Of a stretch of 64,000 bases of DNA, positions 25,078-38,238 are shown one piece after another (position 1 is the first letter of the stretch; the number at the start of each line of letters is the position of its first letter). Below the pieces are notes generated by a model. It worked only from the letters and a program-made list of their open reading frames with translations. It had not been told where the DNA came from and did not search any database. The position numbers and the translations under genes are program-made. The stretch spans positions 34,062,598-34,126,597 of the forward strand of contig NC_064770.1 of assembly GCF_011397635.1 (NCBI RefSeq), written 5' to 3'. The DNA comes from Epinephelus fuscoguttatus (lineage: Eukaryota > Chordata > Actinopteri > Perciformes > Serranidae).

Positions 25078-26972
25078 AAAGGAAAACTTCTACCCCAAAT
25101 GAACATTTGTATATCAGTTACTCACCCTGTGTTAAGTTGAATTTATAACGAAATCTTTGTTTTTCTTGCATGTGGTCACGATGAACGAAGAATCCAAAAA
25201 CTGAGAAAATTCTTGACGAATTGAAGTCATAGGGGTCCACGTTCTTGACAGCAAAACTATTTCAAAACATCTGTCTACATACTCTCACACAACTCATGCA
25301 GTACAATCTTAATCCAGTCTAAGCAGCAACCTCAGGGGCTGGAAAATGAAGCAAACGTAGAAGTGCCAGAAACTGCAATTCCTCTAATGGCCACTTGAGG
25401 CTAGCTCTTAAAGCAAGTCAGTCCCCTCAGACCCTCATGTTAAAAAGCCCAACTTTACAGCAGAAATAAACATGTTGATAGCATGGTACAAAAAAAAAAA
25501 GGTTTGGTCGCTATAACTAATTTCCCCCTTCATGACAACTGCAAGGAGGGGGCCCAGAATCACTCATAATTAAGGGCATGGCTGCTTTGAGTGACAGGTG
25601 GGTCCATCCGTTGACATGTTAATACCACGGCAACGTTGGTTAGGTAGCATGGAGTAACCCAAATTAACAAATTTGTTATTTCAGTGTGTTTCAGATAGCT
25701 AGCTAACTGCTCACTTGGTTAGCATGGTTCATTTATAGCCATAGTTAACTGTGATAGTGCTAATGCTAAAGCTAATTTTCAATAGCGAGATATGTGCTTA
25801 ACACCACACAAAACAAAATACTTACTGGAAAAACTGAACATCCGACTTCTCGGAGGGTCTTTTAGTACAACCAAATGCAAAACAAGACTTTTTAGTTAAT
25901 TGTAATGTTTTGGTTGCCTAAAAAGCCAAACCTAAATGTAATGGACTAAAAGACCCTCTGAGAAGTCGGATGTTCAGTTTTTCCCGTAAGTACATTTTGT
26001 TTTAATGGTGTTAAGCATTTATTTCGCCAGAGAAAATTAGCATTAGCACTATCACAGTGAACTATGGCTATTAATGCACCGTGCTAACCAAGCTAGCAGT
26101 TAGTTAGCTATCTGAAAACACACTGAAATAGCTACAGCTACGAGTTTGGGTTACTCCATGTTACCTAACCAACGTTGCTGAGGTAGTGACTTGTCAACAG
26201 ACAGACCCACTTGTCAAATTTTGGGCCTTAATAATATTCAAAATTGGTGAGTTTAAAAATTCACAATTGTCATGAATGGAAATGTTACAATTAACTAAAA
26301 AGGCTTGTTTTGCATTTGGTTGTATGACAAGATGTTCAGTTTTTCCATCAAGTTCATTTTAATGGCGTTAAGCATATATTTCGCTAGTGGAAATTAGCAT
26401 TAGCACTGTCAAAGCAAACTATAGCTGTGAATGCACCATGCTAACCAAGCTACCAGTTAGTGAGCTATCTCCCCCCCTCATCCAAATATAGTCACCTATT
26501 TCTCCAAAAATCCAAGATGGAGACAGACAAAATGGCAACCTTGAGACTTTAAAACTGGAGTCCACAAACCAATTGGTGACATCACAGCAGCTATGATTAT
26601 TATTTTATATAGCCTATGATCCAGGCGTATGCTCAGTAGGCTATTTCCTAAACACATAAAACATAAAATGTTACTGCTAAAAAACAGTCACAGGAATGGA
26701 TGAGTAGCGTACGTAGAAGTGTTTAAAATGTGTGTGAATGGATAAATCAGACCTGGATTATACTGTATGAGTCATGTGACAGTTTGTAAACGGACATTTT
26801 GATATAGTTTTGCTGTTGTTAAACCCAGACCTCTCTGACTTAAATTCACCAATATTTTTCTCCATTTTTGGATTCTTCGTTTACTGTGGAGGCATGTGAG
26901 GAATAGTCAACATAACAGGTGGTATGTAACTGATATACAAATTATCATTTGGGGGATAAACTATTCCTTCAA
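25078..26972. mobile_element. 1.9-kb foldback DNA transposon with three arm copies
   Basis: Termini are inverted repeats: the left has CCCCAAATGAACATTTGTATA at about 25095, and the right read inverted has CCCCCAAATGATAATTTGTAT. Inside, 25590-25866 and 25944-26215 are long inverted arms (for example GAACATCCGACTTCTCGGAG against CTCTGAGAAGTCGGATGTTC). A third, diverged partial arm follows at 26290-26470 in the same orientation as the second. No transposase is readable. Confidence 0.7.
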
Positions 26973-27302
26973 GGTACATGCTTTTAACTAACAGCAACCT
27001 CACATTTTTAATTCACCTAATGTATTACTTCAGTTGAATGCTTACTGTTTCTTTATTTTTTTGGCCACGTGGTGTTTTCTTTAATGTTACTGCTAAGAAG
27101 TTACACTCACTCCTCTTTTTAGGTTTCGTCCCTCTAATGCAAAAAGGTGAATGTAATCCGAATAAGCCATACCACAGTGTGCTTAACATGTCATCACTCA
27201 GTGTCCTTATGTTGCCATATCATGTCCACCTTTTGTATCTCATCAAGAGGGGATGTCGTGCTCACTTCGGCCCTGTGAGACGGCGTTGCTGCCAGTGATT
27301 TT

Positions 27303-27308
27303 AATAAA
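27303..27308 (+). terminator. Candidate distal poly(A) signal, possibly SMCR8
   Basis: AATAAA followed within 20 bases by GTTGTGTATGTCTTG, a good downstream element. It lies 5.3 kb after the SMCR8 stop, so the link is a guess; nearer, weaker signals could be used. Confidence 0.3.
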
Positions 27309-29496
27309 GCACGTTGTGTATGTCTTGAGGCTTTTATGTAAATGTTGATGATATTCATTTTCTCCATTAAATTATTTGAATCCATTTTCATTTTTGCCTG
27401 GATGCCTGGGTGACACTGTGAGTTTGGTGATCACGGTGAATCTCACTGTTAAGATACTGGAAGAACAAACCAATGCATCCTACAGATCATCATTAAATGT
27501 TAAACACTCCAACAGGCTCGTGTCTGTGTGACTTGCTTTAGCGATGACGGATGTGCAAGTGTTTGAGGTGTCATGAATTATAAATGCTCATCTGTGAAAA
27601 CAACTAATTGCCCTGCTGGAGCACTGGAAGGCAAGGTGGTGCTCTCAAGAAGCAAGGAGCAGTAAATGAATGATATAAGAACAATAATACTGCTCGCTCT
27701 TTACAGTAAGATTGTTCTGCAGGGGCAGAGTGAGTGGGCGGCTGTGATTGGATCTCATTACTTTATGGGAGGAGGTTCTTTTGCAGCTTCTTTATCTAAC
27801 AGAGCTGCACAGCAGGAGGGCTCACACACAGCTGGCCTCGGCTGTGTGTATTTACAGTTGCACAGTGACATTAACATTTAGTCAGGGGTAAAGATCATTG
27901 CAATGTCTGTGCTTCAGATGAGACAACAAACTACCACAAATGCTATATCTACAAATCCCCACTGGGAGGACTCATCTTATACTATTACTACCTTTACACT
28001 TATTTTTGTCCTTAGCCGTTTTGGCTGTTGGTTGTAGCTACATTGATGATGATAAATCATAAATGTACTGAATAAGACTCTGCTTTGTGATGTGAGCCAT
28101 ATTGAGCGACTTTTTCTTAATGTGGAAACAGACTGTTCAACCTTTCCTCCCCCTGGCATTTCCAAGTGGTATAATTGTTGGCACTGCTGTCACAAAGACA
28201 ACTGATTGCTTCCTGTTTTCCTCAGAGCCTTGCAATGGGCCTCTTTTTCTTTTGCCAAGTAGAGTTTCCACAGTTACTTTGGTTGTTCTACCATCTGTCA
28301 TTTCTGCTACTGGGGGATAGTAACTGCAAATAACTTACACTGATACTCTTTGGTAACTGGTGATAGCTACTGATAGCTAACAGTTCTGGTTCCTGTCTTG
28401 GTTTGTTGACGTGCTTCCTTTTTGCGGTAAATTGAGTCTTCATTTTCCTGGAGAATTGTGTTTGGTGGCAGACAGAATTGCACAGTCAAAGCGAGGCTAA
28501 AGACTGAGGTCTGATTTCATTTGGGCACACATGGACATGTCTTTTCAATATCCTGTTTGTGTTCCCCAGCTTTTATTAACAGTTTTTAAAGCACAAAAAT
28601 CATGTTTAATAAGCTACTGATTGGCCAGCCATCAGATTCTGGCTGAGAATGTGAATTGAGCTGCTGATTTTGCTCTGACATGCTCCAGGAAATGTCACAG
28701 AGAAGTATTGTATTTAGCATATATAGCAGAATTTAGTATGATGACCAACTTCAATATTTCCTAGAGTTTGTTTTGGTTACTGTTGTCTCTAAGTGCATGA
28801 AGAAATGTAGGAAATGGGATTTTTCTTTTCTAAGAGGACTACAGACAGCCCATTTTATCGTGTCCCCCTCACTTCTCAAACAAAAGTTACACCCTTGCTT
28901 ATAAGGAACCAATCTAACAGTCATTGTGCAATCACCATTTACTTCATAACTACAAGTTGAAACAAAAAAAACTTGTCTATTTCCTCTTTAGACTTCAATG
29001 GTAAACTATTTCTAGGAAAAGGGGACATGAACATTTACTTTTGAGAACATTTATCCTGAAATTCAATGGGATTTGTACTTATTTATTTGTAGTGAGTTGA
29101 CTATTGATGCTTCCACAAAATATTTACACAATTAGATTTTTGATAAATAAGCATCAGTAAGATGGGTAAGTTGGTCAAGGCAAATAATAGAACAGCTATA
29201 ACTTAACTGTGATGTAGCATTAAAAAGATATCTTGTCTTATATTGATATCGATATAATATCCATACAATGCTCAGTCATGTTAGAAGACACTATCCAACC
29301 TCCCAGTGATTTATGCTACTTCAAGAAATATAGATAACAGTTAAACTCTACAGTCAATAATGGGCTTTCCCCCCATTCATAAGAAGAAATATGTTTAGAG
29401 ATGAAGAACGATGGTACTTGAGTCTAAATTGGATCATACACCTCATGGTCTGCATCATGAAATACAAATGTAAGACAGGTGGTAAATCAGAATTGT

Positions 29497-29502
29497 TTTA
29501 TT
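29497..29502 (-). terminator. BUD31 poly(A) signal
   Basis: AATAAA on the minus strand, about 455 bases after the BUD31 stop codon. It is a plausible 3' UTR length and no other gene on this strand is near. Confidence 0.5.
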
Positions 29503-29955
29503 TAAAATTACACTACAAGAACAATGATGAAGAAAATGTTTTAAGGTTTAAAATTATGACATTTCAAAACAAAATAAAACTTCCCTCCCAGCCCTTTGTA
29601 AATGAAACACATCAGAACTTAACATGACCTTCACAGTGGGTATGACTTAGCTGGAATGACAGGCCTGATGCAGAAACAGCTGACCTCAAGTCGAGGGCTT
29701 TAGTTAGGTACAAAAAAAAAAAATCAGAAAAAAATGTAAGTAGTACAATATGGCCCCTCTAGGTGTCTTCACCTTTACTCTGCTGTGTTCACAAGTAGAA
29801 GAGTCACAGCTGAAGATGATGGTGAAGTTATCAGTTTCTGATGCAGACGACTGAAATAAAGGCGATGTTGCTTCGGGGCTTTGAGAGTGCACAGATGGAG
29901 GCTGGGTGAGCCCTGACGCCCATCGGAAAATAAAATGGATGTCCAAAAACTGCAC

Positions 29956-32763
29956 TTAGCCAGAACATCCTCTGCATCCACAGTGGGTGCATTCAATGAT
30001 CCTTCCCTGCAGAGAAGAAAAAACAGCAGGATTTAGACCACAAGGAAACTCGGGGAATGAACAAGACATTTTATGCGATATAACGTCACTGTTTAGGAAA
30101 GTAACTGGATAACTGTCATTCTTTTCTTTAGGAAGAATCAAATTTCAGTGCTGACACAGTGACTGGCGAGCCCTCTGACCCCATTCATCCAATCAAAGCA
30201 TCCGAGATACTCTCTGGTGTGGTGTTGCAGTGTTGTGGTTAGTTTATCTCACTCAGGGGGCAACTGAAGCCTTTAACGTATTTTATACAAGCTCTCACTG
30301 GGCTTATTTTTTCAAAATAATTAAAATGGACAACCTTCATGAGAATCACTAGCTACTTACAACTTCCAGCTTGCTCTTGGGGACTCTGCAGATGCAGTTG
30401 GTTCCAAAGTTGGTGTCTCGTGTTTGGATGCAACGCAGACAGCACAGGTTCTCGTAGCCCTGCTTCTTCCACTTGGCAATCAGGTTCTTGTCTGCATAGC
30501 CTTCCTTTATACAGTACTCATACAGTTCTGTCAGGAAACACACAGGAAGACAACACTGGTTTGGCATCTAGTGCACAGAGAAACATCATTGCAAGGGGGG
30601 CAAAGGCACGGACACTTAACTAAAGTGAGTCTCTGGAAATGTTGAAATACCGAGCAATTGTTACTTGAGGAAGTGTGACAGGTATTTGCAGAAAATATTG
30701 GTCATTAAAAACATATTATGTACACATAAAAAGTTATTCAAACACAACTTTTATACAGGTAACAACTATGTCATGCTGAAGGTGTAAGGAAGGAGTACAT
30801 CAAATGCTTAAGTAGTCAGAACAGGAAGGAAAAATGAAGAGGAAATGTGAAACATTAGACATGAATTAGTCCAACAGGTGTGAGTGAAACTGCCTACCTC
30901 TACTGATAGCTTTCCTTTTGTAGAAGAGGTCGTAGATGTATCGACTCCGCTGATGATGCAGCCTGAAAATTGGCCAAAGGGACTCCACCTTTCGCTTCCC
31001 CTCGTGAGGCTCTGTTTCAGCTGGGACACAGAGGAAAAACAGGAAAGTTAGCTTTGGGATGTAGAAATTGAAACACAGTCAAGGACAGTGATGTTGTATC
31101 TGATGCAATGCATTAATCTGCTGCATGCCCATGAGAAATCTTTCCCAAAGGTGTTGGATCGGGTTGATGTCAGCACTCGGTGCACATCAGTCAAGTAATT
31201 CCACACTAATCTGGGGAAAACCATTTCTGAAGAGAGCCATTTTCCCCAGCCTGACAGGTGCCACAAAATCGGAAGCTGACTTCTGTCTTAAAGGGGAACT
31301 TTACCCATTGTCAAAATTCATACATTTATTCCTGTTCATAATTTGGATGGTGTTCCAAATGTGTAACTGTAGAGCCCAAATGAATGGACTGAGGACACTA
31401 TAAGATCACATTGTTCTGGACATTTAACATTAGATTGAATTACAGACAACAAAAATCACATTAAATTACAGAAATATTCAACACTTGCATCTGGCTGAAC
31501 TACAGTTACTTTATCAGTAACATTAGTCTTTTGATTGACTAATACACAGTTCCTACGCTCCAGTTAAACAACTAGTGTATACATTCCCAAAATGTCAGCT
31601 GAATCTTGTTTAACCAACACCACCAAAGGATTATTCAGTTGTAAACAGTGGTGTTTTTAGGCCTTGGCATCTGATGCTCCAGCCCCGGACCTATTAATCT
31701 AAAGGCTATAAGAATAGGCCTTATTAAATAATTTAAAATAGCCCTGGATCTAATAATGTACCACTCCATTCATGTATTCAGTCTATTAAAAACAATATGA
31801 TATTGTTTTAAAAGTTTTGGGTTCTCTGCTTAATTCAAATAGCGCATTTTTGTGTGATTGTGTAGGCGCAAGAGAGTGCACACCAGTAATCACTTAAATG
31901 TTGGAGCTGTTAAAGGTGGAGTTCTTCATTTAAGATTATTTTTGGGGCTTTTTGCCTTAAATGACAGAACAGTCTGAAGTGTGAAAGGGGGAGAAAGCTA
32001 GTAGAGTACACGCAGAAATGGGCCATGGGCTGGAATTAAACCCGTGGCTACTGCGGCAAGGTATGTGGGGTGCCCACTCTACCCACTGAGGTACTGGGTG
32101 CCCCAGAGCTCATTTTAAATACTTTATACTGCTGGGTATTTTAATCTATGATAATGTATCATCATTTATGAGATAATTATAATTTGTATGATCAATCTGA
32201 GTCTCCAAAGTAACTTAAGCAGACTAATAAATGTAGTGGAGTAAAAAGTATAATGTTTCCCTCTAAGATGTAGAGGGGAAGAAGTATAAATTAGCATAAA
32301 AAGGAAATACTCAAATACAAGTACCTCAAATTTTTCCACATTAAATTATTATTCTCTAAATACTAAGAACTAGTAATATTTTGAACATCACATCTCTTAA
32401 TTAATCGAGGAAGTAACAAAATGCTTTGAGGGTTAAATAAGATGCCAGAGAGCATTAAAAAAAACATCATCAAAATAGAGCTTGTTCATCCAAAACATTT
32501 CCTGGGTAGGATCCCCCCCGTGCCCCCTGCAGAAGCCAGGGCTAAGCCCCCGGTTCCCCAAAACCTAGAAACGCCCTTGGTTGTAAACTAAATAAAAATA
32601 GGGATGCTCGACATTTAAATAAATGTAAAATGAAGACCGATATTTATTCTCCACCACACACCGGCTTACCTTCTCTCATTTTCTGATCCAGCTCGTCCAA
32701 AGTGGGCTCAATAAGCTCCCAGCCGTCTGGAGGCGGCTTCCGACTCCTCTTTACTTTGGGCAT
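29956..32763 (-). CDS. bud31: BUD31 (G10) spliceosome protein
   Basis: Small core splicing factor of the activated spliceosome and its nineteen-related proteins, nuclear. Coding exons 32763-32670, 31020-30898, 30527-30361 and 30006-29956 join in frame to exactly 144 aa, the length of human BUD31. The protein begins [20 protein letters not shown] and ends HCGCRGCSG; the Cys-rich C-terminal zinc-binding half ([20 protein letters not shown], then CTHCGCRGC) is intact. All introns are GT-AG. It is divergent from PDAP1, 614 bases apart from start to start, as in human. The large middle intron (31021-32669) carries a minus-strand SINE at 31927-32104. Broad, strong expression would be expected from a housekeeping splicing gene. 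Confidence 0.98.
31927..32104 (-). mobile_element. tRNA-derived SINE in BUD31 intron
   Basis: Read on minus it starts with a tRNA-like head: A box TACCTCAGTGGGTAGAGTGG and B box GGGTTTAATTCC. It continues with GCCCATGGCCCATTTCTGCG and ends GGCAAAAAGCCCCAAAAATA. The same body occurs at 4675, 38740 and 55151. Confidence 0.75.
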
Positions 32764-33377
32764 TTTGCTCTGTTTTGTACAAATATAGAACAAAAGCTCT
32801 CGATGTGTTGATATTGCGATCTCGTCTCAGGCGCTACTATTTGACGTCACACGAGGGGTCCATTTCGGGTTCCGAATGACGTCACGACGCCGAAAATACA
32901 TATCCCGTTTTTCGGCGTTTATTAACTTCATAAATGTTATATCTCACTAACACACCATTAGTGTTTATATTAAAATTTATTTAGGTCTGTAAAAAGACGT
33001 TTGCTGACTTTAAATCAACGCAGATATCTTTCTATCGTTCCTGGCGTATTGCATCACTTTAGCACACCAGCAAACTGCCTGAACATAAATAACTGAATTT
33101 AGTGTTGTATTTCATAACTTACGTCATTTTATATCGTAACTGCATAATGAATAGAAATGTGTAACTTATTAAGTGTATAGCAGACTTAAATTGACTTGAA
33201 ATTGACCCCGTATTTATAATTTTCTCAATGGCATATCTTTGGACTACTCAAAGTATTTTGACACTCATCCCCACTGTGAGTTTAGCCAGCTGTCAGTTTG
33301 CGCTGCTGTTTTTTTTTGACACTTTCTGTCAGTATTGAGTTGTCACGGAGTTTTTATTACAGGACTAAGTTGTCAAC
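32764..33377. promoter_or_regulatory. BUD31-PDAP1 bidirectional promoter with two CRE sites
   Basis: 614 bases separate the two start codons. Two perfect palindromes TGACGTCA lie at 32842-32849 and 32877-32884, 35 bases apart, on the BUD31 side; a related TTACGTCA is at 33118-33125. TGACGTCA is the consensus for CREB/ATF bZIP dimers. There is no convincing TATA box. Shared control of both genes is inference from the layout. Confidence 0.65.
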
Positions 33378-34443
33378 ATGCCCAAAGGAGGTAAGACTGA
33401 TCTTCAAACACGTTACACGGTGTTAATACCAGTTTTGTTAATGTGTTGACCTGCCGTTAGCCACCTAACACCAGGAGGCAGCGATCCAGGCGACATGCTT
33501 CTTTAACTTACATACCTGTGCTTTGGGGTGGTGTTCTAAACAATAAACAAACACTGAGGGTGTTTAGAGACTGGTCTGCTTCAGTTGACACATGTCTGGT
33601 GGCTGTGGTTTGTCACAGGTGTGTGATGTCATGTTTCATCAGGTAGGAAGGGTGGCACCCTGCCTGTCATTAAATGCAGGTATTACAGAAAGACATAACA
33701 TATATTCATATTCAGAAACAGTTTTACACCTTTTTTGGTGTTGTTCTCACACCAAGAAATCTGGCAAGAGCTTTGCAGATCATCATATCTTTAAATACTT
33801 CACATTATTATGGAAAAATGTGGTATTTGGTTTCTTCTTACCTCATGACAAGAAAACATATATTGTTTTATGATAAATTTGATAGCAATGATGGAAATGT
33901 ATGTAAACTCATAAATGTAAATGTAGCAATAAAAAGTTTATTTTGTTGTCTTCCTGAAGGATGTTGAGCAAAATGTGAAACTACTTTCTATTTCAACTAA
34001 CAAAAAAAGCTATCAACACACTTAATATCTGTATTTTTTCCATTGTTCTGTTTGTACACTATCCCCAGTATACTGAATCTGTATTTTGTCCTTTTGTTTG
34101 AATTTTTTAAAAGGTAGGAAAAGTGGCCACAAGGGTCGCATGCGGACGTACACCAGCCCTGAGGAGATAGATGCCCAGATGAAGGCAGAGAAGGAGAGGA
34201 AAAAGGTTGGTGCCGTCTACATACAAAGACTGTTGAGTTGTGTCACACACCGAGCAAATGACATCACTTTTCTTGTGCCGCTTTCAGGCGCCTTTTGTGA
34301 GTAGTTAAACCTTTGAACCTGATTCCAATGTGATTTCTTCCAGACACATGGTAAAAAAGGCAACGAGCAACTTGGTAAGAAATGTCTCAGAAATTGAAAA
34401 ATGAAACTAGGGAATGAAGAAAATATAGAGGAAAACTATATAT

Positions 34444-34479
<36 letters not shown>

Positions 34480-37400
34480 TTTGAAATTATGTTACAGAAT
34501 TATTGTAATTAAGCTCTGTTTACAGGTCATTTCCTCATTTGTTTGTTTTAAACTTTCTTCCTCTCTTTTTTTATTATTATTTTTGTTTTGTTTTTTACTC
34601 ATTTTCTTGCTTTTAATTTTCTCTTTTTACTATTTTCTTGCTATTTTGGGGGGGTTGCTTCCTCTTCCGTTGCTTCTTGCCCTCTTCTCATGTTTTTAAA
34701 AGAAATCAAGCCAATTTGCTCAGGTTTCAAAGGGTTAAAGGGAGGGTTCAGATTGTTTTGAAGTGGGGTTTTATGTGGTACTTTTCCATATTGTGATCTG
34801 TTTTTGTCTTCTGGTATTTGTGTGTATATTACTGTCCACACACTGTTTGATTACTTGCTGCTGTAACACAAGAATTTCCCAGTTTGGGATCAATAAAGTT
34901 CCATCTTTCTGTCTGTCTATAAACAGTATATTACATACAGTAGATGTCAGTCAGCACAGACTAGAAGTTTAGCAATCTACTGCTGTGGATGGGGGCCAGC
35001 AACAAAACCTATTTTAGCCACCTAAAAAAGTCCCATCTGAAATATCAATATTAGCATAAGTGTATGCTTTATTTGGAATGTTTTTGCTGCTTTACCTTAA
35101 TGTCAGACAGTGATTTCCATCATGAAAATGAAGCTGTCATACCACTATCTTCAAAGCCAGACTCCATTGAGAAAAATAGTTATTTATCATCACTGAACAT
35201 GGGAGCTGTTCGTCAACCGCTGCCTCAAAGGTGTGACTTTGGAGTTTTAAGAGGTTAGTTCTGATTCACTAGTCACACAATCACGCATACTAACTAACTG
35301 ATCAAGGCAATGATGGACCAGCAGCTCCCGTGGTCTCTGAGATAAAATTAGTTTCTGTCAATGGAGACTGGTGGCTTTGACGAGAGCGTAGATGGGGAAG
35401 TTGCTTCCCCATCGGAATGGGCTGTATCATGGAAAAGAAAAGCGATGAATGTACTCCCAACATATCATACACTTAAACTGATGTTGATTATTTTAGGTGC
35501 TCTCCCTGAACTGGCTCTTGCAGGGAGCACTTGGAGATAGTCACCCACACTCATCTCTTCCTGTTTAGACTACTGTAACTCTCTGTACACTGTTATCAGT
35601 CAGTCCTCTCTGTCCCGCCTCCAACTGGTTCACAGTGCCGCTGCCAGATTCAAGCTCAGGGGTGATCGTTCCTTTGCTGTGTCTGTTCCCAAACTGTGGA
35701 ACAGCATCCGCCTCCCAATCAGATCTGCCCCACCACTGACTCATTTAAGTCCAGGCTCAAAACCTACTTTTATTCATTAGCGTTTGAGTCCCCCTGATGT
35801 GGTTTTGTCTGATGTGTGCCTGTGTGTTGTGTCTCTAAAGGTGTGAGCTGTGAACCTGACAGTTATGTTGCCTCTTATGTGTATGTGTTTTTAGCATTTT
35901 ATTCCTTTGATACAGCACTTTGGTCAATGTGAGTTGTTTTTAAATGCGCTTTATAAATAAATTTGAGTTGAGATGAGTTAAGCTGTCCACAGCAGTACTG
36001 CTTAGCTTCCGTGTTGGGCTCCTGCCTGCTTAGACTGACATATTCTTTGTGTAACACACTGACTATGGATAAGTACCTCAATACAACCCCACTTCAAAAA
36101 ATCCGAACTGTCCCTTTAAGTATTGGTCACGCTCTAAAAATGCTGGATCCTACACTTTCCAAAATGCAGTTTAACAGCATTCTGGCCACTGGAAACAGTA
36201 AACTACGTAACTGAGTAAACTGATCGTGGTACTTAACATTGCTGGAGTGTTTTTCAAAAAGACTCTCATTAGCACTCCACCAGCCAGAATGTAGAGGAGG
36301 TCATAGGTGAAAGCAGCTGCTGTTTGACCGGATGCACTGGTTTGCTAACATTCTCCTGTGTGCTTTATCCTCCTCATTTATGTGTTATAGCAAGAGCAGG
36401 AAGCAGAAGAGGCGGGGGGTGCAGCTCAGATTGACGCGGCAGAGGAGAAGCTTCCGGCATCAGGATCAGAAGACAGCGACGATGAAAACTCAGATGTACA
36501 GCCACACTGTTTCTGTCATTCCCTTGCTCTGTTATCAAACACGCATTAATACAGTATAATCATTTGTTATCAGTGTGCACCTGTGAAGCACATTGTAACA
36601 TCTGCGTGGCTGTGCCTTAGGCTCATGGGCATGTAGTCATTTCATACATTTAAGCCATCACTTCATTCTGTCTGAGCTGTTGTGATGTGTTTGCAGAGGA
36701 GGAGAGCGGGCGTGGAGGGCTTGATAGAAATCGAGAATCCTAACAGAGTGGCTCAGAAGTCCAAGAAGGTGACGCAGATTGAGCTGGATGAGCCCAAGCA
36801 GTTATCAAGGAGAGAGAGGTGCGTGTGTGTGTGGTGTCGCATCACATTGGTGCTAAACGGGAACTTCATTTATTACACAAAGTATTAATTTAAACATCTT
36901 AAAGGTCCAGTGTGAAGAATTTAGGGCATAAATGGAATATAATCCTTTTTTACTGTATAATCACCTGAAAATAAGAATTCCCATGTTGTGGTTACCTTCA
37001 AATGAGCAGTTCATATCTACATAGGAAGCAGGTCCTCATCTACGGAGATTGCCATGTTGCACTGCCATGTTTCTGCAGTAGCTCAGAATGGACAAACCAA
37101 ACACTGACTGTAGATAGGGCCATAGGTGTTTTTGTAAATTATTTTATTTTTATTGGTAATTCAATAAAGATGCACAGAGTATAAACAAACAAACACAGAA
37201 CCAGCTAGGACAAATTGACAGCCCCACCCACCCATCAACCCAGGAACAAACAGAGAAAGCCAGACCAGTCTAAGGAAATCTAATCGACAAGAAAGAGAGA
37301 AATAAATAAATACATGAATAAAAAAAAAATCTATTTGTGTATATATAAAAAATAAAAAAGGGAAAAATGACAACAAATTAATTAACTTGTGTGACTTAAG

Positions 37401-38191
37401 TAGAGGAGTATAACATATTTCATTACAGTTTTTCAGCTTCCATATTTGCCACAAATGTTAAAAATGGCTGCCAAGTATCAAAGAAGCGTGCAGTTGATCC
37501 TTTAATACAACAGCAGATTTTCTTCAATTGTAAATGATACATAACATCCTTGATCCAATGTCCATATGCTGGAGGTGAAGAGTTCTTCCATTTACACAGG
37601 ATAAGCCTTCTGGCCAGAAGTGAGCAGCAAGAGACGATGTCTGCTTGGGCTCTACTCAAGTTAACATCTAGAGGAGTTACTCCGAATATTGCCATGGACA
37701 TAGATGGAAAAACAGTTTTTTAACGTGAAACTGCTTTATTCAGTGTTTCTACTGGTTTAAATCACCTGGTCTGTTTGTTTTGGAGAGGAAGAGACCTCTG
37801 CGGATAATTAGGCTCCCAGTAAAAACCTCCTCAACAATGAGCACTGGAGGAATTCTAACCAGGAGAAGTTTCAGCTGGCTGCAATCTGCAGTCCTCACCT
37901 TACACACTGGACCTACAACATAGAAGTTGCATGCCTTGACATTTGGAGTAGTATGGAGCAGTATATCACACTGATACCCAGCTCTACTGTCTTATTTATT
38001 ATGTGCTAGAAATGTCAACATGTTATGTGGTTAAAAAGCATATTAGTAGCGTATTCTAAAAATGGTGTGGTGGTGATACACCCAAGAATGACGGCACAGT
38101 GGAAAAGCTTTTTATGTAGCAATTAGGACATTTTATGTCTATTCATTCCCCATGTTTAACAATGTCACTCTTATGTCACTCTCCCCACCTT

Positions 38192-38238
<47 letters not shown>

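Larger units (their letters stand above)
21962..29470. other. SMCR8 3' flank and repeat-rich intergenic desert
   Basis: Between the SMCR8 stop and the BUD31 poly(A) signal I see no further gene. It contains SMCR8 3' UTR of uncertain length, a MITE with a nested Tc1-like element (22347-23677), an AC microsatellite (23699-23735) and a 1.9-kb foldback transposon (25078-26972). A good AATAAA with GT-rich sequence after it lies at 27303. Bases 23780-25070 and 27320-29470 hold no coding potential, RNA gene or repeat that I recognise. Confidence 0.6.
34737..36119. mobile_element. MITE with two LINE tails inserted
   Basis: Terminal inverted repeats of about 45 bases: the left reads TTTTGAAGTGGGGTTTTATG; the right end read inverted has TTTTTTGAAGTGGGGTTGTA, both followed by GGTACTT. 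The palindromic core with CAAAGCCAGACTCCATTG...GGTGGCTTTGACGAGAGCG (35150-35390) identifies the family of 22347-23677. It is interrupted by LINE 3' tails at about 34805-34917 and 35500-35975. It lies in PDAP1 intron 2. Confidence 0.75.

Noticed and set aside
27666-27881. A 71-residue plus open frame after SMCR8
   Set aside because: No recognisable domain, no splice neighbours and no similarity known to me; typical chance length in this window.
34343-34373. A 31-base piece with AG and GT borders that could be an extra PDAP1 exon
   Set aside because: Its length would shift the frame of exon 3; exons 2 and 3 join in frame without it and give the normal length.
37423-37701. A 92-residue minus open frame as a possible host gene
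   Set aside because: It is the C-terminus of L1 ORF2 in a truncated LINE.
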